From contig CAZYWJ010000009.1 in assembly GCA_964651785.1 (NCBI GenBank), positions 17,318 through 81,317 of the forward strand: a stretch of DNA of 64,000 bases. Reading direction: 5' to 3'. The DNA comes from JAKVAV01 sp964651785. GTDB taxonomy: Bacteria; Bacteroidota; Bacteroidia; Flavobacteriales_D; Cryomorphaceae. Below are positions 9,517 to 18,165 of this stretch, one piece after another. The notes below the pieces were generated by a model. The model was not told the origin of the DNA. It did not search any database and saw only the letters and a program-made list of their open reading frames with translations. Position numbers and translations under genes: made by a program. Each line of letters starts with the position of its first letter. Within the stretch, counting starts at the first letter, position 1.

Positions 9517-9558
9517 TTAAAGGGGCAAATATCACAATTCAAATGCACTCTATGTAGC

Positions 9559-11094
9559 TCATGGGGTCAGTACTTTCAGATACCTCGTTTTGTATCCTTT
9601 GTACAAGGTCAATATCAGGCATTTTTCAGCTCTATAGGTTTGTTCAGCATCTAAATAATAGCCATCGATCAATTCGGGATTGAAGATTGTTTTGAATGCC
9701 TCACCATTATTTACTATACAGTAAGTAACGCTGATATTGTGTTCATTATTCAGGCTTCGATAATCGTTGTACTCCGTCAGAGACAATGATTCATTTCGCG
9801 AATGGTCATTGTAAAAGAAAAGTAATTTTTCTCCCCATACTGCACTCACGTATGACGAGTAGCGTCCAAAATCCAAAGATGCGGATTGGTATTTGGGAAT
9901 AATGGTATTTTCAATGATTTGCGAACTTGGTTTAATCGTAGATACCATGAGCTCCTCATGGTAAAAGATAGTAACGCTGCGATACATACGTGTGGCGGGT
10001 TCGTAAATGGTAGACTGGCGTTCAAATCGCTTTTCACTTACCATTGAAAGTAAACCGCTTTCTTTCAGGTAAACTTTATCCATTTCAAAAAGGCCGAGTG
10101 CATCTTCCCTGCTTTTTATCTCTTTGCGAAACATCAGACGAAAGTCACGTTCGAAAGGAGAAAGACCCATGTCGAGCAGCTCGCCTGTATTCGAATCAAT
10201 CACCACCGAGAAAGTGCCAACCATGGAAGGCTCGACCATATTGCTATAATACCCGGCCAGCCACAAATTGGTGTCGGGCGTTAAGGTGAGTTTCATATCG
10301 TAAAACCACTTATTACCCAGTGAGAGTGCTTTCTCTTTGACAACGTCTTTTTTAGGATCGTAGGAGAGAAGCGCATACGAATCGGGCAAAACGCGAACCT
10401 CTGATTCTTCGCGAATGGAAATGATTCCATGAAAAACACCGGTAGGGGTCATCACGGCATCGGTTAAAAGAACTTTCTCTGACGGATACGGAATTTCGAT
10501 TTTTTTGCTTTCGAGTAAGCTCATTTTTCCGTCGAAATACCGCAGAGTGAACTTCTCGTTGCGCAAAGGATCTTTTTCTTCGGGAACAAACAGAGCTACT
10601 TTTCCTTTATCCGTGCTTTGGAAAAGTAAGAAACCACTTTCGACAAGAAGAGCTTCCCGATCAGCGATGGCTATGATAATCGGCTCTTGCATTATTTCCA
10701 AATTGTCAGTAATCCGGTAGGCCATTATGTATACTTCATTTCCTCCGGGATTTTCGGCTGTAGTGATCAGAAAGCTTGCTTCTGAGGTAGATATGGGATA
10801 AGCCAAAACGGGTTTTTTGCCACTCACTTCAGCCGGAATGAATTCCACGGTTTTCAGAACCTTAAGGCTGTCCGTCCCGATTTTTTCGATGATATGATGG
10901 CCTTTTTTTCTTCGGTCTGATCGCAAACAAAAAAAGAATTCTTCGCTGTGTCCGAATGTTTCGCTTATGGAATTTCCCTTTTGTTCTTCCAGTTCAGGGC
11001 CGGCCATATACTCCAATTTCGTCTCTTTCTGACTAAAGGAGAAGGGAGTATATACTAAGGATACGACAAGGAGGAGGATGAAACGAAGGTGCAT
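9559..11094 (-). CDS. Exported protein of unknown function
   Basis: A 511-residue protein with a clear signal peptide ending SFSQKE near residue 22. The rest is rich in beta-strand-like hydrophobic/charged alternation (for example EVSGKKPVLAYPISTSEAS, NEVYIMAYRI), which may form a beta-propeller-like fold in the periplasm. No catalytic motif, lipobox or T9SS tail is visible. It starts 44 bases from the divergent gene at 11139, so the two share a control region. I do not recognise the family. Confidence 0.72.
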   Translation of the reverse strand: MHLRFILLLVVSLVYTPFSFSQKETKLEYMAGPELEEQKGNSISETFGHSEEFFFCLRSDRRKKGHHIIEKIGTDSLKVLKTVEFIPAEVSGKKPVLAYPISTSEASFLITTAENPGGNEVYIMAYRITDNLEIMQEPIIIAIADREALLVESGFLLFQSTDKGKVALFVPEEKDPLRNEKFTLRYFDGKMSLLESKKIEIPYPSEKVLLTDAVMTPTGVFHGIISIREESEVRVLPDSYALLSYDPKKDVVKEKALSLGNKWFYDMKLTLTPDTNLWLAGYYSNMVEPSMVGTFSVVIDSNTGELLDMGLSPFERDFRLMFRKEIKSREDALGLFEMDKVYLKESGLLSMVSEKRFERQSTIYEPATRMYRSVTIFYHEELMVSTIKPSSQIIENTIIPKYQSASLDFGRYSSYVSAVWGEKLLFFYNDHSRNESLSLTEYNDYRSLNNEHNISVTYCIVNNGEAFKTIFNPELIDGYYLDAEQTYRAEKCLILTLYKGYKTRYLKVLTP

Positions 11095-11138
11095 GAAATT
11101 CTCTATATCTTCGTGGCTTTTACAAAAATCGTGTCATT

Positions 11139-11816
11139 GTGAAAGGAAGGTATAAAATAATCCTCTTCTTCCTCTGTTTTGTTTCGCTCGGTATAAACGG
11201 CCAAGACACGGAAAGTGAACCCGACTTCTATAGCACCGACAGTATTTATAGCATTAGAAACGCTTTCAAGGTAGATCCGGTTCAGATACTTTTCGGTGAT
11301 TTTCGTTTCTACTACGAGCGCATTCTCGGTGGTCAATTCAGCGTAGAGGTGGGCGCAGGCTTCACCCGACGAAACTACACCTCGGGGTGGTTCGATTACG
11401 AATTAGATAATCTCGGTAGTAATGTAGATGTAAAAACGGGTCCCAGTTTGTCACTTTCGCTCAGGCGGTACTTTCGAGATACGGGAGAATTGGGCGGAGC
11501 TTATCTGGCAGTTAGTGGTCTTTACAGAAAGTACCGAAAAGATTTTGCCATCGTCGACACGGCGGGAACTCTGACGGATTTTAACCTTGCCGATAGTCGC
11601 GAATCCGTTTCGATTATTTTGAAATTCGGATACCAAGCGTTGCCGCTTACCAGCAATGTCTTCGCCGACTTTTATACCGGCCCCGCCATTCGATTTAAGA
11701 ATTACGACATTGTTCGAACAACATCCGTCAATGATCCTACTGCCTACTCCATTGAAAATTTGGAAGAGGTTGTTTTTGGATGGGAACTGGGAGTGAGGAT
11801 TGGGTTTGGATTTTAA
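11139..11816 (+). CDS. Predicted outer-membrane beta-barrel protein
   Basis: A 225-residue protein with a signal peptide (MKGRYKIILFFLCFVSLGINGQ) and alternating aromatic strands typical of small barrels, such as DFRFYYERILGGQFSVEVG. It ends in a glycine-rich strand with a terminal phenylalanine (VRIGFGF), the usual insertion signal of outer-membrane proteins. The start is GTG. A TATCTTCG box at 11106-11113, one base from the TAnnTTTG consensus, could drive it. Divergent from the exported protein at 11094. No specific function recognised. Confidence 0.7.
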   Translation: MKGRYKIILFFLCFVSLGINGQDTESEPDFYSTDSIYSIRNAFKVDPVQILFGDFRFYYERILGGQFSVEVGAGFTRRNYTSGWFDYELDNLGSNVDVKTGPSLSLSLRRYFRDTGELGGAYLAVSGLYRKYRKDFAIVDTAGTLTDFNLADSRESVSIILKFGYQALPLTSNVFADFYTGPAIRFKNYDIVRTTSVNDPTAYSIENLEEVVFGWELGVRIGFGF

Positions 11817-11832
11817 AAGAAATGTCGAATTA

Positions 11833-12013
11833 CGAATGTTGAATTTCGAATAATGAAGTGATGAAATCACATAGAAATTCAGCAATCCTTATTCGTCATT
11901 TGTTATTTATAGCTAATCAAGCACTTCCATAAAGCGTTGTTTTGAAATATCGAACACAGAATGTCGAACTCAGAATGATGACGTTTAAAACCCACTTCGA
12001 AATTCAACATTCG
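11833..12013. repeat. Inverted repeat, 18-bp perfect arms
   Basis: CGAATGTTGAATTTCGAA at 11833-11850 is the exact reverse complement of 11996-12013, with similar flanks (GAATTACGAATG versus CATTCGAAATTC). The 145-base spacer contains further GTCGAA/TCGAAC words. Such degenerate TTCGAA/ATTC repeats are scattered between genes in many flavobacterial genomes. The stretch 11817-12172 has no ORF that I would call a gene. Confidence 0.6.
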
Positions 12014-12181
12014 AAATTCAGCGTTCNNNNNNNNNNNNNNNNNNNNNNNNNNNNNNNNNNNNNNNNNNNNNNNNNNNNNNNNNNNNNNNNNNNNNNNNNN
12101 NNNNNNNNNNNNNNNNNNNNNNNNNNAGAATGATGACGTTTAAAACCCACTTCGAAATTCAACATTCGAAATTCAGCGTTC
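11972..12181. repeat. Perfect 55-bp direct repeat flanking the gap
   Basis: Bases 11972-12026 and 12127-12181 are identical over exactly 55 nt and abut the two sides of the N run. This length and position are what a de Bruijn assembler leaves when two contigs overlap by one k-mer but are scaffolded rather than merged. The right copy includes the last 9 bases of rlmN. Confidence 0.9.
12027..12126. other. Assembly gap (100 N), probably artefactual
   Basis: Exactly 100 N between two identical 55-bp contig ends. The simplest reading is that no sequence is missing and one copy of the 55-mer should be removed. A repeat expansion cannot be excluded. Confidence 0.98.
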
Positions 12182-13240
12182 GTCATTCTTAATTAAAGCC
12201 GCCTTGTTTTTATTGGCCAATTGACCGCAAGCGGCATCAATATCTTTTCCGCGGCTGCGCCTCACATTCACGATAAGTCCTTTGCTCTCCAAGTATTCCG
12301 CGAAAGCGTCCACCTTTTCGGGATTGGCTTGTTGAAACTCCCCGTCATCGATGGGATTGTACTCGATGATGTTGATTTTGCACGGAACGATTCTCGCGAA
12401 ATCTTCCAGTTCACGCGCATCTTGGAGCGTATCGTTGAAGTCTTTGAAAATGATGTATTCATAAGTGACTCTGCTACCCGTCTTATTGTAAAAATGCCTC
12501 AATGCGTCTGCCAGCACTTCCAGATTATTGGTCTCGTTGATGGGCATAATCTCGTTTCGCTTCTCATCATTGGCCGCATGGAGCGAAAGAGCAAGGTTGA
12601 ACCTAACCTCGTCGTCGCCCATTTTTTCGATCATCTTAGCAATACCTGCCGTCGAAACGGTCATTCGCTTGGGCGACATCCCCAGTCCTTTATCATCCGA
12701 AATGCGGAAAGTAGATTCGAGTACGTTTTTGTAATTGAGCAAGGGTTCGCCCATTCCCATGTAAACGATGTTGGAAAGCGGTTTCTCCCTCAGGATTTCC
12801 GCATCGCGGTATATTTCCGAAACCTGATCGTAAATCTCGTAAGCTTCGAGGTTGCGCAATCGTTTCAATCGACCCGTTGCGCAAAACTTGCAGCTCAGGC
12901 TACAACCTACCTGTGACGAAATGCAGGCAGTCGTTCGGTTTTTCGTCGGAATCAAAACGCCTTCTACCACCGGGCCGTCGCTCATTTTGAAAGCATACTT
13001 TATCGTTCCGTCAGCGCTTACTTGCTTATCGGCGATTTGCATGCTGCGAATGATGAATTTCTCCTGAAGCTTTTCCCGTAAGGCCAAAGGCAGGTTTGTC
13101 ATCTCTTCAAAACTACGTGCCCGCTTGGTCCACAGCCATTCGAATACCTGCTTGCCGCGAAAAGGTTTTTCACCCATTTCGGCGAAGAGAGAAATGAGTT
13201 CTTCTTTGCTTAGTTTTCGTATGTCTACCTGTTTGCTCAT
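12173..13240 (-). CDS. rlmN: 23S rRNA (A2503-C2)/tRNA (A37-C2) methyltransferase RlmN
   Basis: A 355-residue radical-SAM methyltransferase that methylates C2 of A2503 in 23S rRNA and of A37 in some tRNAs. The radical-SAM cluster motif CSLSCKFCATG is preceded by ACISSQVGC. The GMGEPLLN motif follows, and the methyl-carrying cysteine is in DAACGQL near the C terminus. ATG 13240 (MSKQVDIRKLSKEEL) was chosen; an in-frame extension to 13318 lacks family similarity. A TACCTTTG box at 13254-13247 lies just upstream of this ATG and supports it. Its last codons run into the TTCGAA-type intergenic repeat. Confidence 0.95.
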   Translation of the reverse strand: MSKQVDIRKLSKEELISLFAEMGEKPFRGKQVFEWLWTKRARSFEEMTNLPLALREKLQEKFIIRSMQIADKQVSADGTIKYAFKMSDGPVVEGVLIPTKNRTTACISSQVGCSLSCKFCATGRLKRLRNLEAYEIYDQVSEIYRDAEILREKPLSNIVYMGMGEPLLNYKNVLESTFRISDDKGLGMSPKRMTVSTAGIAKMIEKMGDDEVRFNLALSLHAANDEKRNEIMPINETNNLEVLADALRHFYNKTGSRVTYEYIIFKDFNDTLQDARELEDFARIVPCKINIIEYNPIDDGEFQQANPEKVDAFAEYLESKGLIVNVRRSRGKDIDAACGQLANKNKAALIKNDER

Positions 13241-13246
13241 CTCGTG

Positions 13247-13254
13247 CAAAGGTA
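13247..13254 (-). promoter_or_regulatory. -7 box TACCTTTG upstream of rlmN
   Basis: A perfect match on the minus strand to the Bacteroidota -7 consensus TAnnTTTG, ending 6 bases before the rlmN ATG. No TTG at the usual -33 distance. If used, the transcript would be nearly leaderless. Confidence 0.4.
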
Positions 13255-13328
13255 CGGAATCGGAACTGTCATGGTTTTTTCGAAAAGAAAAAACAGACGC
13301 CAATTCCTCTGGCCTCAATCGTTATCAT

Positions 13329-13371
13329 CCGGGGTTTTACCCCGGGCTGTAGGGTTTCGCTCCTTCAGAGC
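13329..13371. repeat. REP-like double hairpin
   Basis: A perfect 7-bp stem CCGGGGT/ACCCCGG with a 3-base loop (13329-13345) is followed by a second hairpin GCTC/GAGC (13359-13371), joined by GGGTTTCGC-type sequence. Paired hairpins of this composition are widespread intergenic elements in Bacteroidota, sometimes mobilised by REP-associated tyrosine transposases; none is seen here. The rest of 13241-13620 holds no convincing gene. Confidence 0.5.
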
Positions 13372-13620
13372 TTATAGTTGGATTCGTTAAATACACCATT
13401 TTCATGATGATAGTACCAAATGTGAAGCGTTTTGAGAAAATGATATTCTATAGAAACCCTTTCGATACTATCCTTGATCGTGAGTATCATACTCGATAAG
13501 CAACGAACCGAAATTAAAAGATTCACCTGCGGACTATTGAAAGCATCAATCATCACCCTTTTTCTCCGCTTATCAAATTTTTGGTGACAATCGTAAACAC
13601 AGATTATTATCTTTCACCAC

Positions 13621-15093
13621 ATGAAAAAGCCTGATTTTCTCAAGCACGCTTGGCTTTCGTTCAGACGATCGCCGGCTCTAACCCAGAATTTACTTCAAAC
13701 AATTTTTCTGGCTTTTTTCGGATTTTACATCGCCGTGTCCTTTTTAGTATCGGGGTTGGTAGCAGGGGAGGTGATTCGTGAGTTTTTTCCCGAAAGAGAT
13801 GTGTTGGGAATGGCGGGAGCATTTTTACTCTATTACCTTCCCATCGATATTTTGACGAGATACTTTCTTCAAAAATTCCCGACCATAGCCGTGAAGCCAT
13901 ACCTCTTGCTTCCCGTCTCGCGTTCGGCCATGGTGCATTATCTTCTGAGGAGATCTACTTTTAGTTTCTTCAGTTTCCTACCCCTTTTTCTCACCTTGCC
14001 TTTTTTCTTTGTCGAGGTTTTACCCAATGCCACTTCTACGGAGGCGACCGGCTTCATGGTTTTAGTTTTCGGCGTGATTCTCTGCTCTAACTATTTGTCC
14101 TTTTGGATTACCAAAGCAGCCGATTTCAACAATGCTATTTCGATAGTACTGTTGCTCCTGCTCATCGCATTTTTGTTTTTAGAGTATAAAGGAGTCACCC
14201 GTTTTTTTCCTTTTCTGGAAAAAGCTGCCTTAGCTATTTTCTCTAATCCGCTGCTCTGGTGTATTCCCGTCATATTGATTGTCGGAGCATATTACTACCT
14301 GCATTCTTACTTCAAAAGGCATCTTACCGCAGAGAAGGAAGTTAAGGACGAGCGCTATCTGCAAAGCATGAGCTTGGGCTTTTTCAGTCGTTTCGGCAGG
14401 GCAGGGCGGCTGATGGATTTGGAGTTACGACTTCTTCTTCGATCCAAGAGGGCCAGATCTTATCTGCTCGTTTCTTTTGGCTTTCTGTTCTTGCCACTTT
14501 TTCTCTCCATGGGAGACAGTAGTTCTCCCGAGTTAACCTACATAATTTTTGGCCTTTTTATGACCGGTATGATCGCTCTGAATCATGGTCAATTGATGCT
14601 TTCATGGAACAGCTTACACTTCGATTTGCTTCTCTCTCGAGGAAATACCATTCACGATATTTTTACAGCGAAGTATTTCATTCTGGTACTGAGTTGTTTG
14701 CTCACCTATTTGCTTACGCTGCCTTATGTTTTTTATGATCCAAACATCGTTAAATTCAATACGGCATTACTTTTCATTAATACCTCATTCAGCATCTATC
14801 TCTACATGGCATTGGCGAGTTACAATTCTCTTAGGGTTGATCCTAATGAAGGGAATTCGATGAGCATGAGTGGGTTTGGTGCAGCTCATTATTTGATCGG
14901 GCTCCCGATTCTTGCTTTTCCGTTTATCGTTTACTATGCCGGAAAAATTCCTTTTGGTGAGACCGGTGGCTGGCTGGCATTACTAATAGTGGGAGTGGTT
15001 GGTACGCTTTTTTACCGACAGGTGATTAATGCCTGTGTAAGCTTATTTGAGAAAAATCGCTACAAAATCGCTGCAGCATTTAGAAAAGAATAG
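13621..15093 (+). CDS. ABC exporter membrane subunit, DUF5687-like
   Basis: A 490-residue integral membrane protein with about ten or eleven hydrophobic segments and short basic loops, resembling the Bacteroidota DUF5687 family. These pair with a single ATPase gene, and the partner starts 3 bases after this stop (15097). The substrate is unknown. There is no signal peptide or periplasmic domain of the MacB/FtsX type. A TATCTTTC box at 13608-13615, one base off consensus, ends 5 bases before the ATG. The pairing makes the transporter role convincing, but direction and cargo are inference. Confidence 0.85.
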   Translation: MKKPDFLKHAWLSFRRSPALTQNLLQTIFLAFFGFYIAVSFLVSGLVAGEVIREFFPERDVLGMAGAFLLYYLPIDILTRYFLQKFPTIAVKPYLLLPVSRSAMVHYLLRRSTFSFFSFLPLFLTLPFFFVEVLPNATSTEATGFMVLVFGVILCSNYLSFWITKAADFNNAISIVLLLLLIAFLFLEYKGVTRFFPFLEKAALAIFSNPLLWCIPVILIVGAYYYLHSYFKRHLTAEKEVKDERYLQSMSLGFFSRFGRAGRLMDLELRLLLRSKRARSYLLVSFGFLFLPLFLSMGDSSSPELTYIIFGLFMTGMIALNHGQLMLSWNSLHFDLLLSRGNTIHDIFTAKYFILVLSCLLTYLLTLPYVFYDPNIVKFNTALLFINTSFSIYLYMALASYNSLRVDPNEGNSMSMSGFGAAHYLIGLPILAFPFIVYYAGKIPFGETGGWLALLIVGVVGTLFYRQVINACVSLFEKNRYKIAAAFRKE

Positions 15094-15096
15094 ACC

Positions 15097-15789
15097 ATGA
15101 TTAAAGTTGAAAATCTCAGTAAATCCTACGACGATAGGGAAGTTTTAAGAATAGAAGACCTCACGATTTCCAAAGGTGAAATAGTGGGCTTGGTGGGAAA
15201 CAACGGAGCGGGAAAGACCACCTTTTTCAGCCTTATTCTCGATTTGATAAAAGCGACGAGCGGACGGGTTTTGTCGAAAGACAAGGATGTAAGCAAGTCA
15301 GAAGATTGGAAAATGTACACCGCGGCATATCTCGACGATGGATTTCTGATCAACTTTCTTACGCCCGATGAATATTTTGAATTCGTAGGTGGACTTTTCG
15401 ATTTAAGAAAAGAAGATGTTCAAGCCTTTGTACGTCAATTCGAACCCATTTTCAACGGCGAGGTACTCGGGCAGAAAAAGTTCATCCGTCAGCTTTCGAT
15501 GGGAAATAGAAAAAAGGTGGGATTGATCGGGGCCTTGATAGGCAATCCCGAAATCATTCTTTGGGATGAACCTTTTTCCAATCTGGATCCTTCTACCCAA
15601 ATAAGGGTGAGAAACATCGTAAAGGAGCACGCTGAAAATCGAACATTCGTGGTAAGCAGTCACGATTTGCACCACATTGCCGAGGTGTGCACACGCATCA
15701 TTATCCTCGATCATGGAAAGGTAGTGAGAGATGTACAAAACTCACCTGCCACCAAAGCTGAGTTGTACGAATTTTTCGAAGTTCAATAG
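15097..15789 (+). CDS. ABC transporter ATP-binding protein
   Basis: A 230-residue nucleotide-binding subunit. Walker A (GNNGAGKTT) lies near residues 34-42, signature LSMGNRKK near 134-141, Walker B IILWDEP near 153-160, and the H-loop in VVSSHDLHH near 186. The signature motif has M for the more usual S, as in many export-type ATPases. It powers the membrane subunit encoded 3 bases upstream. An inverted repeat follows its stop (15791-15835). Confidence 0.95.
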   Translation: MIKVENLSKSYDDREVLRIEDLTISKGEIVGLVGNNGAGKTTFFSLILDLIKATSGRVLSKDKDVSKSEDWKMYTAAYLDDGFLINFLTPDEYFEFVGGLFDLRKEDVQAFVRQFEPIFNGEVLGQKKFIRQLSMGNRKKVGLIGALIGNPEIILWDEPFSNLDPSTQIRVRNIVKEHAENRTFVVSSHDLHHIAEVCTRIIILDHGKVVRDVQNSPATKAELYEFFEVQ

Positions 15790-15790
15790 G

Positions 15791-15835
15791 TCGGTTTCGG
15801 CCTGCCTGCCTTTTCTTACTTTTGCAGGAAACCGA
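15791..15835 (+). promoter_or_regulatory. Dyad enclosing a -7 box (TACTTTTG)
   Basis: TCGGTTT (15791-15797) pairs with AAACCGA (15829-15835) and CCTGC (15801-15805) with GCAGG (15824-15828), leaving CGG bulged. The perfect -7 box TACTTTTG lies at 15817-15824 inside the loop, 17 bases before the ATG at 15842. It could be an operator over the promoter of the heme/cytochrome pair, or a weak terminator of the ABC unit. Confidence 0.45.
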
Positions 15836-15841
15836 ACTTAA

Positions 15842-16294
15842 ATGATAACAGGAATAAACTACTTGCACTCCATTATGAGATGGGTTGCATTGATCGTGAT
15901 ACTCGTTTCTTTAGTGCAGTCTTTTAAAGGCTTTACGCGAAAATCGGACTATACGGATAAACACAACCGTTGGTCATTGTTCACCCTCATCGCATTTCAC
16001 CTGCAGTTGGTTTTAGGACTCGTACTCTACTTCAGCATCGGCTGGTTTCGCCAACTGGGAAATATGTCAGATGATGTCGTTCGATTCTGGAGTTTAGAAC
16101 ATATGGTAGGAATGTCGATTGCCATTGCCTTGGTTACCATCGGCAGGATTAATACCAAGAAGGCCATCAACGGACCGATGAAACACAAACGCCAATTTTG
16201 GTTCTTTCTCATCGCCCTCATTATCGTAGTGGCCAGTATACCTTGGCCTTGGCGGGAAATTGGTATTGCGAGAACCTACTTCCCGGGAATGTAA
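15842..16294 (+). CDS. Four-helix membrane protein, possible heme-b protein
   Basis: A 150-residue protein with four transmembrane segments (about residues 10-27, 46-66, 84-103, 117-135). Histidines sit at or near membrane faces: LHSIMRW (H9), AFHLQLVLG in helix 2, and EHMVGM before helix 3. Paired histidines in a four-helix bundle are the usual way to hold b-type heme, so electron transfer is a reasonable inference but not proven. Its stop overlaps the start of a lipid-anchored cytochrome c by one base (TAATG), strongly suggesting a functional pair. Promoter and dyad lie just upstream. Confidence 0.7.
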   Translation: MITGINYLHSIMRWVALIVILVSLVQSFKGFTRKSDYTDKHNRWSLFTLIAFHLQLVLGLVLYFSIGWFRQLGNMSDDVVRFWSLEHMVGMSIAIALVTIGRINTKKAINGPMKHKRQFWFFLIALIIVVASIPWPWREIGIARTYFPGM

Positions 16295-16605
16295 TGCGAG
16301 TCCTTTACTGCTTAGTCATTCTAGTCGGCTTCACGGCTTGGTCTTGCGGAAATGAAAATTCGCCTCAGACCGATGATGGAAAAATCTCGGGCGAGAAGAT
16401 TTTTAAAACCCATTGCGCCATTTGTCATGGTGAAGACGGGCGTAAAGGATTTGCGGATGCCAAGAATTTACCTGAGTCGACACTGAGTATGGAAGAACGC
16501 ATTTTGATTATCGCAAACGGAAAGAACTCCATGATGCCTTACAGCGGCGTTTTATCTGAAGAGGAGATACAAGCCGTGGCAAAGTATACCTTATCTTTAA
16601 AGTAA
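16294..16605 (+). CDS. Lipid-anchored c-type cytochrome
   Basis: A 103-residue monoheme cytochrome c. A lipobox (TAWSC, C18) anchors it to the membrane. The heme-binding motif CAICH is at residues 41-45, and the distal methionine ligand is in NSMMPYSG. The ATG shares a base with the stop of the preceding membrane protein, so the longer reading frame to 16198 is not needed. It ends 3 bases before hflX. It probably accepts electrons at the outer face of the inner membrane; the donor may be the adjacent heme-b-like protein (inference). Confidence 0.88.
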   Translation: MRVLYCLVILVGFTAWSCGNENSPQTDDGKISGEKIFKTHCAICHGEDGRKGFADAKNLPESTLSMEERILIIANGKNSMMPYSGVLSEEEIQAVAKYTLSLK

Positions 16606-16608
16606 TTT

Positions 16609-17805
16609 ATGGCACAAAATATCTCTACCGAAACTCAAGTAGAATCGGCCGTACTGGTCGGAGTAATCACTCGTGACGAGACAGCCGAGCAGGTAGACGA
16701 CTATTTGGATGAGTTGGCCTTTTTGGCCGGAACGGCGGGTATCGAAACCCGAAAGATGTTTACCCAAAAGCTGGACACTCCTGACATTCGCACCTTTCTG
16801 GGAAAAGGTAAAATCCAGGAAGTGAAGGAGTATGTGGAGGAAAATGAAATAGACATCATCATTTTCGATGATGATTTGAGCCCGTCTCAAATGAGAAACA
16901 TCGAGAAGTTTTTCGAAAAGAAAATCTACGACCGAAGTTTATTGATCCTTGACATTTTCATGCTGCGGGCTCGTTCGGCCCAAGCCAAAACGCAGGTTGA
17001 ATTGGCTCGTTCGGAGTATTTGCTTCCGCGCTTAACGCGAATGTGGACGCACTTGGAGCGGCAGCGAGGAGGCACGAGTACACGGGGCGGAGCCGGAGAG
17101 AAAGAGATTGAGACCGACCGAAGGATGATTCGGAATAAGATCACCAAACTCAAAGAGCGCTTGGAGCAAATCGACAAGCAAATGCGCACGCAGCGCGGCA
17201 ATCGAGGTGCGATGGTGCGTGTGGCCTTGGTAGGATACACCAATGTGGGAAAGTCTACTTTGATGAATTTGCTCAGTAAATCGGAAGTATTTGCCGAAGA
17301 CAAGCTTTTCGCAACGCTTGACACCACGGTGAGAAAAGTCGTTTTCGGAAACCTGCCATTCTTAATGACGGATACCGTCGGTTTTATTCGAAAATTGCCG
17401 ACTCAACTCGTCGAGTCTTTTAAAAGTACCTTGGATGAGGTAAGGGAAGCGGATGTGCTTCTGCACGTTGTCGATATTTCACATCCAAATTTTGAAGATC
17501 ACTACAATACCGTAAAAGAAACCCTCAGCGATATTGACAGTGCCGATAAACCCACCATTGTAGTATTTAATAAACTGGATGCTTACAAACCCAAGCCCGT
17601 CGATCCTCAGGATGTTGATCCGGATGTGGTAACGGATCCTTTGGAGCAGCTGAAAAAATCATGGATGTCACGGGTTGAAGCAGATGAGGTGGTATTCATA
17701 TCGGCAATCAAAAAACAGAACATCGATGAGTTGCGCGATAAAGTTTACAATCAAGTGAAGGCCATTCACAGTCAGCGCTATCCTTATCACAATTATCTTT
17801 ATTAA
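16609..17805 (+). CDS. hflX: Ribosome-rescue GTPase HflX
   Basis: A 398-residue GTPase that splits stalled ribosomes. The N-terminal HflX domain (TFLGKGKIQEVKEYV) is followed by a basic coiled coil with the conserved QRGGTSTRGGAGEKEIETDRR stretch. The G domain has G1 GYTNVGKST, G3 DTVGFI and G4 NKLD. There is no long C-terminal extension. It starts 3 bases after the cytochrome stop and is followed 12 bases later by rbfA, so it is likely co-transcribed with ribosome-maturation genes. Confidence 0.96.
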   Translation: MAQNISTETQVESAVLVGVITRDETAEQVDDYLDELAFLAGTAGIETRKMFTQKLDTPDIRTFLGKGKIQEVKEYVEENEIDIIIFDDDLSPSQMRNIEKFFEKKIYDRSLLILDIFMLRARSAQAKTQVELARSEYLLPRLTRMWTHLERQRGGTSTRGGAGEKEIETDRRMIRNKITKLKERLEQIDKQMRTQRGNRGAMVRVALVGYTNVGKSTLMNLLSKSEVFAEDKLFATLDTTVRKVVFGNLPFLMTDTVGFIRKLPTQLVESFKSTLDEVREADVLLHVVDISHPNFEDHYNTVKETLSDIDSADKPTIVVFNKLDAYKPKPVDPQDVDPDVVTDPLEQLKKSWMSRVEADEVVFISAIKKQNIDELRDKVYNQVKAIHSQRYPYHNYLY

Positions 17806-17817
17806 AGACCTATAAAA

Positions 17818-18162
17818 ATGCCAAGTATACGCCAGGAAAAAGTAGCTAAACTCATTCAGCAAGAACTTGCCATTATCTTTCAGCAGCACTCGAGAGATAT
17901 GTTTAAAGGAGCTTTCATCACCGTTACCGTGGTGAGAATGAGCCCTGATTTAGGCGTGGCGAAAGCATTCCTAAGTTTTTTCGCTCCCGGAAAAGATACC
18001 AAAGATGAGTTTTTGGAATTGGTTCGAGCCCAATCATCAAAGATCAGAGGAATCTTGGGAAATAAAGTCGGAAAGCAACTGCGAATTGTTCCGGAGCTTG
18101 TTTTTTATATGGACGATAGTTTGGACTACGCCGATAATATCAACGATCTTCTGAAAAGCTAA
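17818..18162 (+). CDS. rbfA: 30S ribosome-binding factor RbfA
   Basis: A 114-residue KH-like protein needed for late 30S maturation and cold growth. The start matches the family (SIRQEKVAKLIQQELA), with the conserved ITVTVVRMSPDLGVAKAFLS strand region and the C-terminal ELVFYMDDSLDYADNI. Full length. It sits between hflX and a LolC-type permease, with 3 bases to the latter. Confidence 0.95.
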   Translation: MPSIRQEKVAKLIQQELAIIFQQHSRDMFKGAFITVTVVRMSPDLGVAKAFLSFFAPGKDTKDEFLELVRAQSSKIRGILGNKVGKQLRIVPELVFYMDDSLDYADNINDLLKS

Positions 18163-18165
18163 TTT

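Noticed and set aside
13365..13556. 63-residue minus-strand ORF in the spacer before the ABC permease
   Set aside because: No recognisable motif, and its end runs into the REP-like hairpin. Composition is not convincing; probably a chance frame.
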